Below, in pieces: positions 1 to 10,040 of a stretch of DNA of 64,000 nucleotides. The notes under the pieces are model-generated. The model was given only the letters and a program-made list of their open reading frames with translations. It had not been told where the DNA came from and did no database searches. The stretch's first letter is position 1. Every line of letters begins with the position of its first letter. The position numbers and the translations under genes were made by a program. Source of the stretch: Methanimicrococcus blatticola (GTDB taxonomy: Archaea; Halobacteriota; Methanosarcinia; Methanosarcinales; Methanosarcinaceae); the NCBI RefSeq assembly GCF_004363215.1, contig NZ_SNYS01000009.1, forward strand, positions 173,278 through 237,277. Reading direction: 5' to 3'.

Positions 1-193
1 CTGCTCTGTTCTGCGTTGCTACATGCATCTGCTCTTTCTTATCACATCCGTTCGCTTCGCGAACGTGGGCAATGCTACCTCCCATTTGCATTACTGCCAT
101 TGCTGCGCCTCGCCGCCGCGCGCGAGCCGCACCGTTTTTCAAAAATAAGAAAAAGGAAAACCCGTTTTTACAAATAAAATGAATCTCAATCGT
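1..193 (+). repeat. D-type intergenic repeat, partial at window edge
   Basis: This stretch carries the short perfect hairpin CGTTCGCTTCGCGAACG (about 49-65) followed by GTGGGCA. It is followed by a run of related short words (ACCTCCCATTTGCATT and similar) and a GC-rich CGCCGCGCGCG block ending in GCACCGTTTTTCAAAA. The same words in the same order recur near 23250-23420, and in reverse complement at 6900-7020. The conserved CCGC-hairpin seen in other copies would lie to the left of the window. No coding capacity is believable here. Confidence 0.65.
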
Positions 194-883
194 TTAATCT
201 GTGTCAATCTCGCCCCATTCTTTTTGAAGCGCGTCGCTGACTGCTTTTCTGAGATTCATAAAATTGTAATAACCGCTTCTTTTCATATGAACGTTGACGG
301 CCGGAATTGAAATTTCAAAAAGTTCGGCGAGTTCCTTTTGCGGCACTTTCGTGTCGTAGCCGTAGCGGAATATGCTTTCTCGGATGATATTTTTTTGTTT
401 GTCCGTCCATCCGCGTTCGATAAAATCACAAAGGCTGAGGCTTTCGTTGATGACTTCGATCCAAACGTCTTTGTTTCGTTCGTTGTCTTCGGTTTCAAAA
501 AGTATTTTCGGGCGGATGTAGCTCTTGTTTTTCTTCATCTGCTGTATCGCAAATCCGGCATTCCAAAAAGCGGGGCCGTCAGGGCGGTGACTGCTTTTTT
601 TGTTAATTCCCGAATAAATCGGGCCGATTCCGATTCCGAAACGAAGTTCGAGCGGGTCTGCCAGATATTCGATCTTGTCTAAAATTTCAAGAACCGCTGA
701 CGCTGTTTTGATTAAACCCTGGAACTCGTCGCCCAGCGTTAATCTGAAATCAAAAGCAATATCGTTTTTGTATTCTTTGTTGATTTTTGTTAAAATTTCA
801 TCAACCTTGTTCTGCATTTCATACCGTTCTTTATTAACCATTTTTTCGGCGGAAATGATGTTTCCGATGACTGCAAAATACAT
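194..883 (-). CDS. SatD-like protein with C-terminal helix-turn-helix
   Basis: A 229-residue protein of the SatD-like family. The N-terminus (YFAVIGNIISAEKM) has the short beta strand and turn usual for the family, and the hallmark LTLGDEFQGLI lies near residue 50. The last about 60 residues (KVPQKELAELFEISIPAVNVHM) look like a DNA-binding helix-turn-helix. The family's biochemical role is not settled, so a regulatory role is inferred only from the HTH. It stands alone: a D-type repeat follows its stop codon, and the AT-rich gap shared with the divergent aldehyde dehydrogenase gene lies upstream. The start ATG has AGGTCGG about 7 bases before it. Family call fairly sure; function unknown. Confidence 0.75.
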   Translation of the reverse strand: MYFAVIGNIISAEKMVNKERYEMQNKVDEILTKINKEYKNDIAFDFRLTLGDEFQGLIKTASAVLEILDKIEYLADPLELRFGIGIGPIYSGINKKSSHRPDGPAFWNAGFAIQQMKKNKSYIRPKILFETEDNERNKDVWIEVINESLSLCDFIERGWTDKQKNIIRESIFRYGYDTKVPQKELAELFEISIPAVNVHMKRSGYYNFMNLRKAVSDALQKEWGEIDTD

Positions 884-1295
884 GTTTGAACCGACCTGCT
901 TCTTGAAAATTTAATGAATATGAATTTTGTAAAATTGTTGTAAAAATGTTGTGAATTATTGTGAAATCGTGAATTGATGTAATAATTGTATAAATTAATG
1001 AATTAAAATTCATTTATTAGATTTTAATTTTTTTCATTTAACTTTTTTGCAATTAAGTGTGTTTGAATAATATCATTCGGTTTAGTTTTAAATGACTTAT
1101 TGTTTAAAAATTAAATTATATCTTTTAATTCGATATTTTTTAAACTAATTTAATTAATTTTTTAAACATGTTTGAAAATGAACCAAAATAAAACAAAATA
1201 TAAACAGAAAAACATAACAAAACATAACAAGATTGAAATAAAAAGGGCGGCAATTCCTGATATTCATTTATTAAATCAAGCAAGGACGAAATGTT
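884..1295. other. AT-rich divergent intergenic region
   Basis: About 410 bp separating the divergent SatD-like and aldehyde dehydrogenase genes. It is very AT-rich, with many TTTAA and ATTAA words and a CATAACAAAACATAACAAG duplication near 1210-1230. It must hold both promoters, but no single TATA box stands out from the AT background. No ORF or hairpin worth naming was seen. Confidence 0.5.
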
Positions 1296-2726
1296 ATGTT
1301 TATCGGCGGTGAAAAATACAACCCAATTCAGGCAGAAACTTTTGATGTCATCAATCCCGCAACCGGCGAATTGATTGAAACCGTTTCATCCGCTTCTTCC
1401 GATGATGTTGAAAAAGCAATTCAATCGTGCGCCGACGCTTTTAATCCTTGGTCTCAAAAATCTTATGCCGAAAGAGCTGCCGTTTTGTCCGAAATTTCCA
1501 CCGTTTTGAAAGAAAAAGAATATTTGGAAAAGCTGGCGGTCACGCTGACAAAGGAACAAGGCAAACCGCTCACAGAGTCCCGGCGCGAAATTGAAGGCGT
1601 CATCGGCGTCATCGATTATTTTACAGGACTATCTTCTTCATTACATACTGATTTTTTTGAAAACAAAAACAATCAAAGCTATTCTTTCACATTGAAAAAA
1701 CCGCTCGGCGTTTGCGTTTCAATTTTGCCGTGGAATATGCCGACATTGATTTTGTCATGGCAAATGATTCCCGCACTTTTGACCGGCAATACCTGTCTTG
1801 TCAAACCGTCTTCCGTTTGTCCGCTGACAATTTTAGAACTTGCCGCTCTTTTCCATCAAGCCGGACTTCCTGCAGGCGTTTTTAATGTCGTGACGGGGTC
1901 GGGTGAAAAAATCGGCAGCCAATTAGCGGCATCGCCTGCGGTCCGAAAAATTTCATTTACAGGAAGCGTTGATGCCGGCAGAAGCATCGGCGTTGAAGCG
2001 GCGAAATACAATAAGCGCGTTACGCTTGAACTCGGCGGCAGCGACGCGATGATTGTCTGCGACGATGTTGACATCCGTGACTGCGCTTCAAAAGCGGTTC
2101 AAACAAAATTCTTTAACGGCGGTCAGGCGTGCATTTCGCCAAAGCGCATTTATGTTTTTGAATCCGTTTTTGATCAGTTTGTTCAAGCGGTTTTGGAATC
2201 GGTTTCCAAGATTCGTCTCGGAAACGGGTTGTCTGAAAAGACGACAATGGGACCGCTCAGCTCCGCCGGCGGGCAAAAACAAATGATTGAATTCGTCGCG
2301 TCCGCAAAAGCGGAAGGCGCAAAAATTTTAGCCGGCGGCAAGATTCCCGAAGGTGACGAGTTTAAAAACGGATATTTCTTTGAACCGACCGTGATTACAA
2401 ATGTACCGCCGTCTTCCGGGCTTTTAAAGGAAGAAGTGTTCGGCCCGATTATGGTCATCAATCCGGTTTCGGATTTGGATGAAGCGATTTTTGAAGCCAA
2501 TCATTCCGATTTCGGTCTCGGTGCTTCGATTTGGACAAATGACATTCGCCGCGCGAAAAGAGGATTTGAAGAATTGGAAGCAGGGATTGTTTGGGTAAAC
2601 CAGCATACAAAAGTGCTTCCCGAGTTGCCTTTCGGCGGTGTCAAAGACAGCGGTTTCGGACGGGAAAACGGCTATGAATCGCTGAATGATTATTTAGAAA
2701 CGAAGACGGTTGTCTTTAAATTCTGA
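1296..2726 (+). CDS. NAD(P)-dependent aldehyde dehydrogenase
   Basis: A complete 476-residue aldehyde dehydrogenase, oxidising an aldehyde to its acid with NAD(P). The Asn of PWN (N147), the cofactor-binding Lys (K170), the FTGS loop (221-224), the general base Glu in LELGG (E245) and the catalytic Cys in GGQACI (C279) are all present. It is most like the succinate-semialdehyde or lactaldehyde dehydrogenase group, but the substrate cannot be read from the sequence. The start ATG follows AAGGACG at good spacing; an overlapping ATG five bases upstream is out of frame. Downstream DNA up to purT is a simple ATT/TTA-rich run. It appears monocistronic. Confidence 0.88.
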   Translation: MFIGGEKYNPIQAETFDVINPATGELIETVSSASSDDVEKAIQSCADAFNPWSQKSYAERAAVLSEISTVLKEKEYLEKLAVTLTKEQGKPLTESRREIEGVIGVIDYFTGLSSSLHTDFFENKNNQSYSFTLKKPLGVCVSILPWNMPTLILSWQMIPALLTGNTCLVKPSSVCPLTILELAALFHQAGLPAGVFNVVTGSGEKIGSQLAASPAVRKISFTGSVDAGRSIGVEAAKYNKRVTLELGGSDAMIVCDDVDIRDCASKAVQTKFFNGGQACISPKRIYVFESVFDQFVQAVLESVSKIRLGNGLSEKTTMGPLSSAGGQKQMIEFVASAKAEGAKILAGGKIPEGDEFKNGYFFEPTVITNVPPSSGLLKEEVFGPIMVINPVSDLDEAIFEANHSDFGLGASIWTNDIRRAKRGFEELEAGIVWVNQHTKVLPELPFGGVKDSGFGRENGYESLNDYLETKTVVFKF

Positions 2727-2825
2727 TTTCATTTATTATTTTTATTGTTTAATTATTTATTATTTCATTTATTGTTTCATTATTATTGAATTGGTTATTA
2801 AATCGGTTATTGAATTGGTGATTCT

Positions 2826-4139
2826 TTGGTAACAATCGGTACTCCTCTTTCGGAAAATGCAACAAAAGTTCTTCTTTGCGGCTCGGGCGAGCTTGGCAAA
2901 GAAGTTGCGATTGAGCTTCAGCGTCTCGGCGTGGAGGTTGTCGCGCTTGACCGCTATGAAAACGCGCCGGCCATGCAGGTTGCGCACCGCTCTTATGTTC
3001 TTCAAATGACGGACGGTGCAGCACTTCGCGAAATTATTGAAAAGGAAATGCCGGATTTTATTGTTCCCGAAATTGAAGCGATTGCAACCGATACGCTGGC
3101 TGAAATTGAAAAAACCGGCATTCGCGGCAAAAAAATCAAAGTCGTGCCGTCGGCAAAAGCGGTTCAATTAACAATGAATCGTGAAGGAATCCGCCGCCTG
3201 GCCGCTGAAAAATTAAAGCTGAAAACATCCGCTTATTATTTCGCCGAATCCGAAGAAGAAGTTCAAAATGCTGCCAAAAAACTCGGATTCCCGTGTCTGA
3301 TTAAACCGATTATGAGCTCTTCCGGCAAAGGACAAAGCGTGATTCGAAGCGCTTCTCAAATCAAGGACGCGTTTGATAAATCTCAGCGTGAAGCGCGTGG
3401 TAGCAGCAGCGGTGACGGCAGCGGTGACGGCAGCGGTAACAGTAACGGTAACAGCAAACCAATGAAAGTGATTGTTGAAGAATTCATTGAATTCGATTAC
3501 GAAATTACGCTTCTCACGGTTCAAAGCGTGTCGGGAACGATTTTCTGCGAGCCGATCGGCCACGTTCAAATCAACGGTGATTACCGCGAATCCTGGCAGC
3601 CTCAAAAAATGGATCCTGTTGCGCTTAAACGCGCGCGAAATATTGCCGGAAAAATCACAAAAGCACTCGGCGGTTACGGCATTTTCGGCGTCGAGCTTTT
3701 TGTGAAAGGCAAAACCGTTTATTTCAATGAAGTTTCCCCGCGCCCGCATGATACGGGAATGGTGACAATGATTTCCCAAGATTTGTCTGAATTTGCGCTT
3801 CATACACGCGCTTTCTTAGAATTGCCGATTCCGGCAGAAACCGTGAAAGGAAAGAAAGGCAAAAAATCCGGTTTCAAAGTTGTGAAATTAAATGGGCCGG
3901 CGGCATCAAAAGCAATATTCAGAACGGGAACATCAAATAAAATCTCATATTCCGGATTGGAAAAAGCTTTAGAAGAAAAAGAGACGCAGATTCGTTTGTT
4001 CGGGAAACCTGAAATTAAAGGTGAGAGAAGGCTTGGAGTTGCTTTGGCGAAAGGGAAGAGTGTGAAAGAAGCACGGAAGAATGCGAGAAAAGTCGACAAG
4101 GCGGTTTGTATTAATTTAAATGGTGTTGACTATGACTGA
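2826..4139 (+). CDS. purT: Formate-dependent phosphoribosylglycinamide formyltransferase (GAR transformylase 2)
   Basis: A 437-residue ATP-grasp enzyme that makes formyl-GAR from GAR, formate and ATP in purine synthesis. The N-terminal [18 protein letters not shown], the [20 protein letters not shown] segment, the substrate loop [10 protein letters not shown] and the C-terminal [11 protein letters not shown] and RLFGKPEI motifs match PurT closely. The only in-frame start after the upstream stop is TTG, with no clear Shine-Dalgarno, so the start is provisional. Residues 192-211 are a Gly/Ser/Asp/Asn-rich insert encoded by a near-tandem GGTGACGGCAGC repeat just before the central ATP-grasp strand, and a Lys-rich insert lies near residue 338. 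The stop overlaps the start of the KAP gene. Confidence 0.95.
   Translation: MVTIGTPLSENATKVLLCGSGELGKEVAIELQRLGVEVVALDRYENAPAMQVAHRSYVLQMTDGAALREIIEKEMPDFIVPEIEAIATDTLAEIEKTGIRGKKIKVVPSAKAVQLTMNREGIRRLAAEKLKLKTSAYYFAESEEEVQNAAKKLGFPCLIKPIMSSSGKGQSVIRSASQIKDAFDKSQREARGSSSGDGSGDGSGNSNGNSKPMKVIVEEFIEFDYEITLLTVQSVSGTIFCEPIGHVQINGDYRESWQPQKMDPVALKRARNIAGKITKALGGYGIFGVELFVKGKTVYFNEVSPRPHDTGMVTMISQDLSEFALHTRAFLELPIPAETVKGKKGKKSGFKVVKLNGPAASKAIFRTGTSNKISYSGLEKALEEKETQIRLFGKPEIKGERRLGVALAKGKSVKEARKNARKVDKAVCINLNGVDYD
3399..3458 (+). repeat. In-frame Gly/Ser-coding microsatellite inside purT
   Basis: Sixty bases of imperfect 6-12 bp repeats (GGTGACGGCAGC, GGTAACAGTAAC) encode a 20-residue Gly/Ser/Asp/Asn linker at PurT residues 192-211. 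Reading frame is kept throughout. Confidence 0.8.
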
Positions 4140-6312
4140 GTTAAATTCAGATTTACCGATAGATTCAGTAGAGGATGACTTGCTGGAAAGGTCAACTTTT
4201 GCAACAGAATTAGCTGAAACAATATTGTGTTATACATCTCAAAATAGTTTTACAATTAGTTTAAATGGGAAATGGGGGACAGGTAAAACATCTGTTATAA
4301 ATATGATTGAATCTGAAATAAATCGGTTAAATCATCTTAACTTAAATAAAATGTCTGATGAGCGAGAATATTTGAAACCAATTATTTTTCGTTTTAACCC
4401 TTGGATATTTTCTGATGAAAATCAATTAGTTACAGAGTTTTTTAAGCAACTTTCAAGTGAAATTTTAAAAAGCCCTTATTCTAAAATTACAAATGTTGCT
4501 AATGCTGTAATTAAATATTCTGATATATTAAATCACGTCCCTGTGACTTCAAATATTAAAATCGGTAGTGTTTTTAAAAAACTTGGGGTTGAGCTAAAAA
4601 ATTACTCTGAATTTAAAAATGAAAACGTGAAAATTATTAAACAAGATTTAATTGAAAAATTAAATAATGCAAATATTAAATTAATAATTATAATTGACGA
4701 CATTGATCGTTTAACAAACAAAGAAATTTGTATTATTTTTTCACTTGTGAAATCAATAGCTAATTTTCCACATACGATTTATTTGCTAGCTTTTGATCCA
4801 GAAATTGTATGCAATGCGCTTAGAGATACCCAACTTAAAGATTCTGGTCACAAATATCTTGAAAAAATTGTGCAGTTGCCAGTGGAATTACCAATCATGA
4901 ATCAATCAATATTGTTTGATTTATTAATTGAGAACTTAAGGTCAATAGTTGATGATGATACTAAAATAAACCAAAGCAAATTTGATCGACTGTATCGTAA
5001 TGGATTGCAAGATTTAATTGTTTCATTTAGAGATATTTCGAGACTCTCAAATTCTTTTGGAATTAAATATTCATTATTAAAAAATAAAGTTGACATTGTT
5101 GATTTGTTTTCAATTACGGTTATTGAAATTTCAGAACCTAATGTTTATTCAAAATTACCCTCTTATAAAAATTTGTTATGCGGTGGTTCAAATGGAATGT
5201 CTCTTGAGAATGATAAGAGGTTAATTGATGTCTGTTGTGATAAATTAACTTCTAATTTGAGAGAAAAAGACAATAAACAAAAAATAATTGATATTTTATC
5301 AGTCATGTTCCCTAAAATCAAAGATGTTCAAGCAAATTTGAATTTTTATAACACATATGATTCGAAAAGATCATTATTAGAAAATGAAATTTGTAATCCT
5401 GACCATTTTGATAAATATTTCCGTTTATTTATTGGTAAAGATTTTTCTTCAGGTGAATTACTTAATTTGGTTTTTGAATCTGATGAATCAGAATTAGAAA
5501 AGAGAATATTAGAAATCAATGATTTAGGACAAATGGATCTGTTTTTAAAACATTTGCAAGCAATCATTCCAACATCTAATATTGATTCTTTTACGCGAAT
5601 TCCATTAATTTTTAATATATTGTTGAAAAATTGGTCTAAATTTAAAAATGATGATGTGAAACTATTTGGTATTTCTATCCACGAACGGTTAAAATTATCA
5701 ATCCGAGACATGTTAGATCCGATAGATGATAATTCTAAATTTAAATTAATAATGTCTGAAGTTAATAATCCTGAAGTAACTTTGTCAGTTATAATTTCAA
5801 TAATGTTAATCTATGAAAAAAATAAAACACAATATAGTGATATTCAAAGTTTTAAAAACCTTGAAGAGTGTGTTTTAAAACGTATTCAAAAAGAAGCCAA
5901 TGATGGCTTTTTTCCAAATGATAAAGGTATATTGAAAATTTTAGGATACTGGAAGAGAACAAATTTAGAGTCATATCTTAAGTGGAAACAAAATTATGAG
6001 TATACTGATTTTAATTTAGCAAGATTAATCTCATCATGCGTATCTAAAGGAACTATTTCTGGAACATCCACTTATGAGGTCTGGAAAGTGTATTTAGATT
6101 ACATTGATGAATATTATCCTCACGATGAAGCATATACCCGTATTTCAAAATTTGTCTTAACTCCCGATTTTAATAAATTTGATTCTGATCTAAAAGAGAA
6201 TATTGCAGCATTTTTAATAAACAGTAGTACAGATTTAGAAGATATTACAATTAAATTAATTAGTTCCAAATTAGCTGAGATTAAAAATGACACAGCCTTA
6301 CTCAACCTATGA
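4132..6312 (+). CDS. KAP-family P-loop NTPase
   Basis: A 726-residue STAND-like NTPase of the KAP family (named for KIDINS220 and the phage-exclusion protein PifA). The N-terminal [17 protein letters not shown] segment, Walker [10 protein letters not shown] (residues 46-54), the family signature FRFNPWIF near 90 and Walker [12 protein letters not shown] near 190 are clear. The C-terminal 400 residues are helical and unrecognised, and no membrane segment is obvious. Some KAP proteins act in phage defence; that role here is inference. ATG 4132 gives an 8-base overlap with the purT stop (an in-frame ATG at 4120 also exists), and the 3' end overlaps the next gene by 26 bases. Base and codon use is much more AT-rich than both neighbours, suggesting transfer. 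Confidence 0.8.
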   Translation: MTELNSDLPIDSVEDDLLERSTFATELAETILCYTSQNSFTISLNGKWGTGKTSVINMIESEINRLNHLNLNKMSDEREYLKPIIFRFNPWIFSDENQLVTEFFKQLSSEILKSPYSKITNVANAVIKYSDILNHVPVTSNIKIGSVFKKLGVELKNYSEFKNENVKIIKQDLIEKLNNANIKLIIIIDDIDRLTNKEICIIFSLVKSIANFPHTIYLLAFDPEIVCNALRDTQLKDSGHKYLEKIVQLPVELPIMNQSILFDLLIENLRSIVDDDTKINQSKFDRLYRNGLQDLIVSFRDISRLSNSFGIKYSLLKNKVDIVDLFSITVIEISEPNVYSKLPSYKNLLCGGSNGMSLENDKRLIDVCCDKLTSNLREKDNKQKIIDILSVMFPKIKDVQANLNFYNTYDSKRSLLENEICNPDHFDKYFRLFIGKDFSSGELLNLVFESDESELEKRILEINDLGQMDLFLKHLQAIIPTSNIDSFTRIPLIFNILLKNWSKFKNDDVKLFGISIHERLKLSIRDMLDPIDDNSKFKLIMSEVNNPEVTLSVIISIMLIYEKNKTQYSDIQSFKNLEECVLKRIQKEANDGFFPNDKGILKILGYWKRTNLESYLKWKQNYEYTDFNLARLISSCVSKGTISGTSTYEVWKVYLDYIDEYYPHDEAYTRISKFVLTPDFNKFDSDLKENIAAFLINSSTDLEDITIKLISSKLAEIKNDTALLNL

Positions 6313-6835
6313 ACTCGAAGTTGCCGGTCTCACTCGTCATCTTCCGATTTGTCCTGTCAACGAACATTTAGATATTGCCGGTTTCGTCATTTTTTCCGAT
6401 GTCGAACTGACAATCGCCTGTGCTGAAGAACTTCTTAAAAAAGTGTCGGACTATGATGTTTTGCTCACGGCTGAATCCAAAGGCATTCCACTGGCATATG
6501 AAATGTCCCGCGGGTCCGGTAAAAAATATATTTTGGCGCGCAAAAGCAAGAAACTTTACATGCGCGATCCTGTGGCGATTGACGTGAAATCCATTACGAC
6601 TGAAAAAATGCAGACGCTTTATTTGGATGTCGGCGATATGGAATATTTGAAAGGCAAACGCGTGCTTTTGGTCGATGATGTTGTCAGTACGGGTGAATCC
6701 ATGGCGGCAATGGAAGAATTATGTCAAAAAGCAGGCGGCACGGTTGCCGGGAAAGCCGTGATTTTGGCGGAAGGCGATGCTGCCGACCGTGAAGATTTAA
6801 TTTATCTTGAAAAATTGCCGCTTTTTTTCAAATGA
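6287..6835 (+). CDS. Purine (adenine-type) phosphoribosyltransferase family protein
   Basis: A 182-residue type I phosphoribosyltransferase. The PRPP-binding signature VLLVDDVVSTGES lies at about residues 124-136, and the middle (LLTAESKGIPLAYEMSR, KKYILARKS) matches the methanogen adenine-phosphoribosyltransferase-like branch. It would salvage a purine base to the nucleotide with PRPP. The first 26 bases lie inside the end of the KAP gene, and no good Shine-Dalgarno is visible in that overlap, so the start is by best fit ([16 protein letters not shown]). Neighbourhood with purT fits purine metabolism; the KAP gene between them looks like an intruder. A D-type repeat follows. Exact base specificity is uncertain. 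Confidence 0.8.
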   Translation: MTQPYSTYELEVAGLTRHLPICPVNEHLDIAGFVIFSDVELTIACAEELLKKVSDYDVLLTAESKGIPLAYEMSRGSGKKYILARKSKKLYMRDPVAIDVKSITTEKMQTLYLDVGDMEYLKGKRVLLVDDVVSTGESMAAMEELCQKAGGTVAGKAVILAEGDAADREDLIYLEKLPLFFK

Positions 6836-6870
6836 ATAATTTTGATTGAAAAATTCGTTTTTATTTAATT

Positions 6871-7200
6871 TTAAAATTGGATCATCCGTTTTGTTTTATT
6901 CTTAAAAACGGTGTTGTTCGCGCGCGGCGGCGTGGCCGGCAACGGCAACAACGCAAACGGCAGGTAACAGCACAACGCAAACGGTAGGTAACAGTGCCCA
7001 CGTTCGCGAAGCGAACGGATGTGATAAAAAAGAGCAGATGCACGCAGAAACGCAAACTGTAACAACAAAAAGATAATTTGCAAACAAAAATCGGTTCATT
7101 ATTTTTGCTGTATCGGCTGAGTACGAATCCGCAAATTTCCATTCCTCACTTCGCTTTGCTCAGTTTGGAATGAAAATTAGCGGGCGGTTGATCCGGGTTT
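6871..7200 (-). repeat. D-type intergenic repeat (reverse orientation)
   Basis: A nearly full D copy between convergent genes. It contains the hairpin 7129-7183, with stem CCGCAAATTTCCATTCC pairing with GGAATGAAAATTAGCGG and a TTCGCTTTGCTC loop. The conserved GCTGTATCGGCTGAGTACG lies at 7108-7126 and the TGCCCACGTTCGCGAAGCGAACGG hairpin region at about 6995-7018. Two copies of an AACGCAAACGG(C/T)AGGTAACAG word follow, then the GC-rich block and AAAAACGGTG end. The same parts are found near 1-150, 18119-18392 and 22983-23420. ORFs here are by-products of the repeat. Confidence 0.75.
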
Positions 7201-7247
7201 AATTCTTTATTAAATCGTTTTTCAATCAAACCCTTTCAATCAAACCG

Positions 7248-8456
7248 TTAATTGTTTTTCAAAATATTTTTTATTAGTTTTTCCAATTCGTCACGTTCAA
7301 CGCTTCGCTGTTCGGTTTCGGTGATGATTTTGATTTGGTCGAAAAGGGTTGTGAAATTGTCTTCATCCAGTTCGTAACCGATGTCTTTGATGATGCCGGC
7401 AAGGGCTTTTGTGCCGGTGTGTTTGCCGACGATGAGGTTTCTTTTGCCGCCAACCATTTCGGGGAGGAAAAGTTCGTATGTTCTCGGATTTTCGAGAATG
7501 GCGGCGACGTGGATTCCGGATTCGTGCGAGAACGCGTTTTGGCCGACAACGGCTTTGTTGATGGCGACATCGAGTTTGGACGCGTCTCTGACTTCATGGG
7601 AAAGGTCAACAAGCGTGTGAAGATCGTAGCGGTCAATGCCGTATTGGACGCGCAGGTTCATGAGAACTTCTTCTAAGGCGGCATTTCCGGCGCGCTCGCC
7701 GATACCGTTGACGGTGGTATGAAGCTGGAATGCGCCGGCTTCAGCGGCAGCCAGCGTGTTGGCAACGGCAAGACCCAAATCGTCATGACAATGCATACAA
7801 ATTTTCGTCTTCTTCGTGTCAATCGCATTGTAAATCTGATCCACCAAATAAGTGGCGGTAATCGGGTTTAAGATACCGACGGTGTCGGCAACGCTGATGT
7901 AATCGGCATTTCTCTCTTCCGCCATCTTAAAAGCGTCAATTAAGCGCGGAATCGGTGTTCGGGTTGCGTCTTCAGCGGCGAATCTGACGCCGATGCCGTG
8001 ATCTTTGGCATATTCAATGGCGTTCATAGCTACGTCAAGCATTTCATCCAAACTTTTGTGATATTTGTATTTCAAATGTAAATCCGACATTGCCAAGAAA
8101 ATGCTGACAAAATCAACATCACAGTCGACGGCGGTTTCAACATCCTTTTGCGTTGAGCGGCAGAGGCAACAGATTCTGGCATCCAAGCCCATGTTGGCGA
8201 TGGATTTGACGACATCTTTTTCAGCGTCTGAGACGACCGGAAAACCGGCTTCGATGACATCAACGCCGATATCATCCAAATGCTGCGCAATGGACATTTT
8301 TTGTTCCTTAGAAAAAGCGACGCCCGGTGTTTGTTCACCGTCTCTGAGTGTCACATCGCAAATTTCAATGTCAATGTCTTTGATTTTGACAAAATCCATT
8401 AAGCTGTTGCGGCAATAATCGGGATATTGTTCCTCATTATGTGCTTGATTTTTCAT
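7248..8456 (-). CDS. aksA: Homocitrate synthase-type enzyme (AksA-like), coenzyme B pathway
   Basis: A 402-residue DRE-TIM metallolyase joining acetyl-CoA to a 2-oxo acid. It has the N-terminal DVTLRDGEQTPG motif near residue 35, the metal-binding HCHDDLGLAVAN motif and the GIHVAAIL motif. It stops shortly after the catalytic and linker parts, lacking the C-terminal allosteric domain typical of LeuA and CimA. That length fits AksA, which builds homocitrate and longer homologues for coenzyme B. The start has AAAGGA about 9 bases upstream; MDFVKIKDID at residue 20 is an alternative start. A homoaconitase-type subunit gene lies at 51858-53135. Isopropylmalate or citramalate synthase is the main alternative. 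Confidence 0.82.
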   Translation of the reverse strand: MKNQAHNEEQYPDYCRNSLMDFVKIKDIDIEICDVTLRDGEQTPGVAFSKEQKMSIAQHLDDIGVDVIEAGFPVVSDAEKDVVKSIANMGLDARICCLCRSTQKDVETAVDCDVDFVSIFLAMSDLHLKYKYHKSLDEMLDVAMNAIEYAKDHGIGVRFAAEDATRTPIPRLIDAFKMAEERNADYISVADTVGILNPITATYLVDQIYNAIDTKKTKICMHCHDDLGLAVANTLAAAEAGAFQLHTTVNGIGERAGNAALEEVLMNLRVQYGIDRYDLHTLVDLSHEVRDASKLDVAINKAVVGQNAFSHESGIHVAAILENPRTYELFLPEMVGGKRNLIVGKHTGTKALAGIIKDIGYELDEDNFTTLFDQIKIITETEQRSVERDELEKLIKNILKNN

Positions 8457-8828
8457 TTTAAAATTCCTTTGTGATTTCTGTTTTTATTTTCGTTTTACGT
8501 TTCGTTTTATCGTTTCAGCTTCATTTTATGTTTTATTTTCATTATTTCCCTGAATGAAACGGATAATTATGATATTTTTAAAATCTTTTAAAATCAATTT
8601 ACAAACACTTTGATAAGATAGATATTAAATTTGAAAATTTAAAAAACGAGTTCGATAAGCTGTTAAAATGTATTTGTTTATTGATTTTTTAAAAATCGGT
8701 TAATTCATTAGTAAAACAGAAAAAAAAGGGTATAAATATTTATGTCTTTCGTCCCTTTAGAGTTACTCTGAGTATTCTTTTTAATAATTTGAGAGCGCTT
8801 TTATTACAAAATTCGGGATTTACATATT
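8457..8828. other. Divergent intergenic region with promoters
   Basis: About 370 bp between the divergent AksA-like and NAPRTase genes, strongly AT-rich. A good TATA-like box for the right-hand gene is at 8731-8740. The left side next to the aksA start is a run of CGTTTTAC/TTTTATTTTC words. No ORF seen. Confidence 0.5.
8731..8740 (+). promoter_or_regulatory. TATA box candidate for the NAPRTase gene
   Basis: TATAAATATT preceded by a purine run (AAAAAAAGGG, BRE-like). Transcription would start near 8765, leaving a leader of about 65 bases before the ATG at 8829. Confidence 0.5.
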
Positions 8829-10040
8829 ATGGCGGCGGAGCAACATTTTGAGGCAGAGCAACAATTTGATTTTGAAAAATACACTGACAAATATTTTTTA
8901 AGAGCTTATGAAATCCTTCAAAAAGAAAATTTAAATCCTTTTGTCCGCGCTCAGGTTTTTGTCCGAAAAGGTCCCGGAATCATGGCCGGCATGGAAGAAG
9001 CCGTTTCATTCATCCGCAATCATTCAAATTTGGAAAAAAACGGCGGCCGCATTTACGCGCTTTCCGACGGCGAACCGTATGAACCGCTTGAAACAATTTT
9101 GATGCTGGAAGCGCCGATTTTAGATATTGTCCGTTTAGAAACCGTTTATCTCGGCATTATCAGTTCTTCTTTGGCTGTTTTTAATGACAAACAACAGCTT
9201 GATCTTCAAAATGTCGAGAAGCGAATGAAAACAATTGTTGACGCTTCCGAAAACCGTCCCGTGACTTATTTCGGCGCGCGTCACTGGCATTATCGTGATG
9301 ATGCTGCCATTTCTAAAGCGGCGATTGATGCCGGCGCAGTCGGCGCGTCAACCGACATCGGCGCGGTTTACGCTCACAAAGAAGGCAGCGGCACAATTCC
9401 GCACGCGCTTGAAAACATTTACGCGTGGAAAGACGGAAAAGAAAACGCCGTCAAAAACGCAACAATCGCTTTTGACAAACATATGCCGGCGGATGTTGCC
9501 CGCGTGGCTTTAATTGATTACAATAATCAAGAGATTGATGATACTCTTCAAACGGCAGCGGCTGTTCCGTCTTTGGCGGCGATTCGAATTGACACATGCG
9601 GTGAAAATATCGGGCAGGGTGCTCTTTCAATGAATGATCTTGACGGCAAGAGCTTGGCGGAAATTGACGCTTTATTGGCTGATTTCTTCGGGAAAGCCGT
9701 TTCGGTTCCAAAAGGCGATGAAAAATATTGGTTCGGAAACGGCGTTTCCGTCACAGGCGTTTATGCCGTTCGAAAAGCATTGAATGAAAACGGGTTTGAA
9801 AAGATTCAAATTATGCTTTCGAGCGGCTTCGGTGATGTTAAAAAGGTCGAAGCGTTTGTGAAAGCCGAAAAAATTATCGGGATGAAATTATTTGACAGTC
9901 TCGGTGTCGGCGGGATTTATGATTCCCGTGATTCAACCATGGATATTGTCGCAGTCGGCGAAACGATTGAAACAATGGTGCCGATGGCAAAAGTCGGAAG
10001 AGCGTACAAACCGAATCCGAGATTGAAAAGAATTGTTTGA
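8829..10040 (+). CDS. Nicotinate phosphoribosyltransferase
   Basis: A 403-residue member of the NAPRTase/QAPRTase superfamily, making nicotinate mononucleotide from nicotinate and PRPP in NAD salvage. Supporting segments are FVRKGPGIMAG, the YFGARHWHYRDDAAISKAA stretch (His-containing loop), GAVGASTDIGA, AAIRIDTCGENIGQG and the barrel-end ILSSGFGDVKKVEAF. Length and order match the archaeal short form. A nicotinamidase gene at 38755 could supply its substrate. The N-terminus (AAEQHFEAEQQFDFEKY) has a small imperfect duplication before the conserved part. Directly after the TGA, copies of a GAATCGTTTAATT word begin. Confidence 0.85.
   Translation: MAAEQHFEAEQQFDFEKYTDKYFLRAYEILQKENLNPFVRAQVFVRKGPGIMAGMEEAVSFIRNHSNLEKNGGRIYALSDGEPYEPLETILMLEAPILDIVRLETVYLGIISSSLAVFNDKQQLDLQNVEKRMKTIVDASENRPVTYFGARHWHYRDDAAISKAAIDAGAVGASTDIGAVYAHKEGSGTIPHALENIYAWKDGKENAVKNATIAFDKHMPADVARVALIDYNNQEIDDTLQTAAAVPSLAAIRIDTCGENIGQGALSMNDLDGKSLAEIDALLADFFGKAVSVPKGDEKYWFGNGVSVTGVYAVRKALNENGFEKIQIMLSSGFGDVKKVEAFVKAEKIIGMKLFDSLGVGGIYDSRDSTMDIVAVGETIETMVPMAKVGRAYKPNPRLKRIV

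Noticed and set aside
2749..3167. Minus-strand ORFs opposite purT
   Set aside because: They are shadows of a strongly conserved PurT; their products are Asn/Phe/Arg-rich with no domain.
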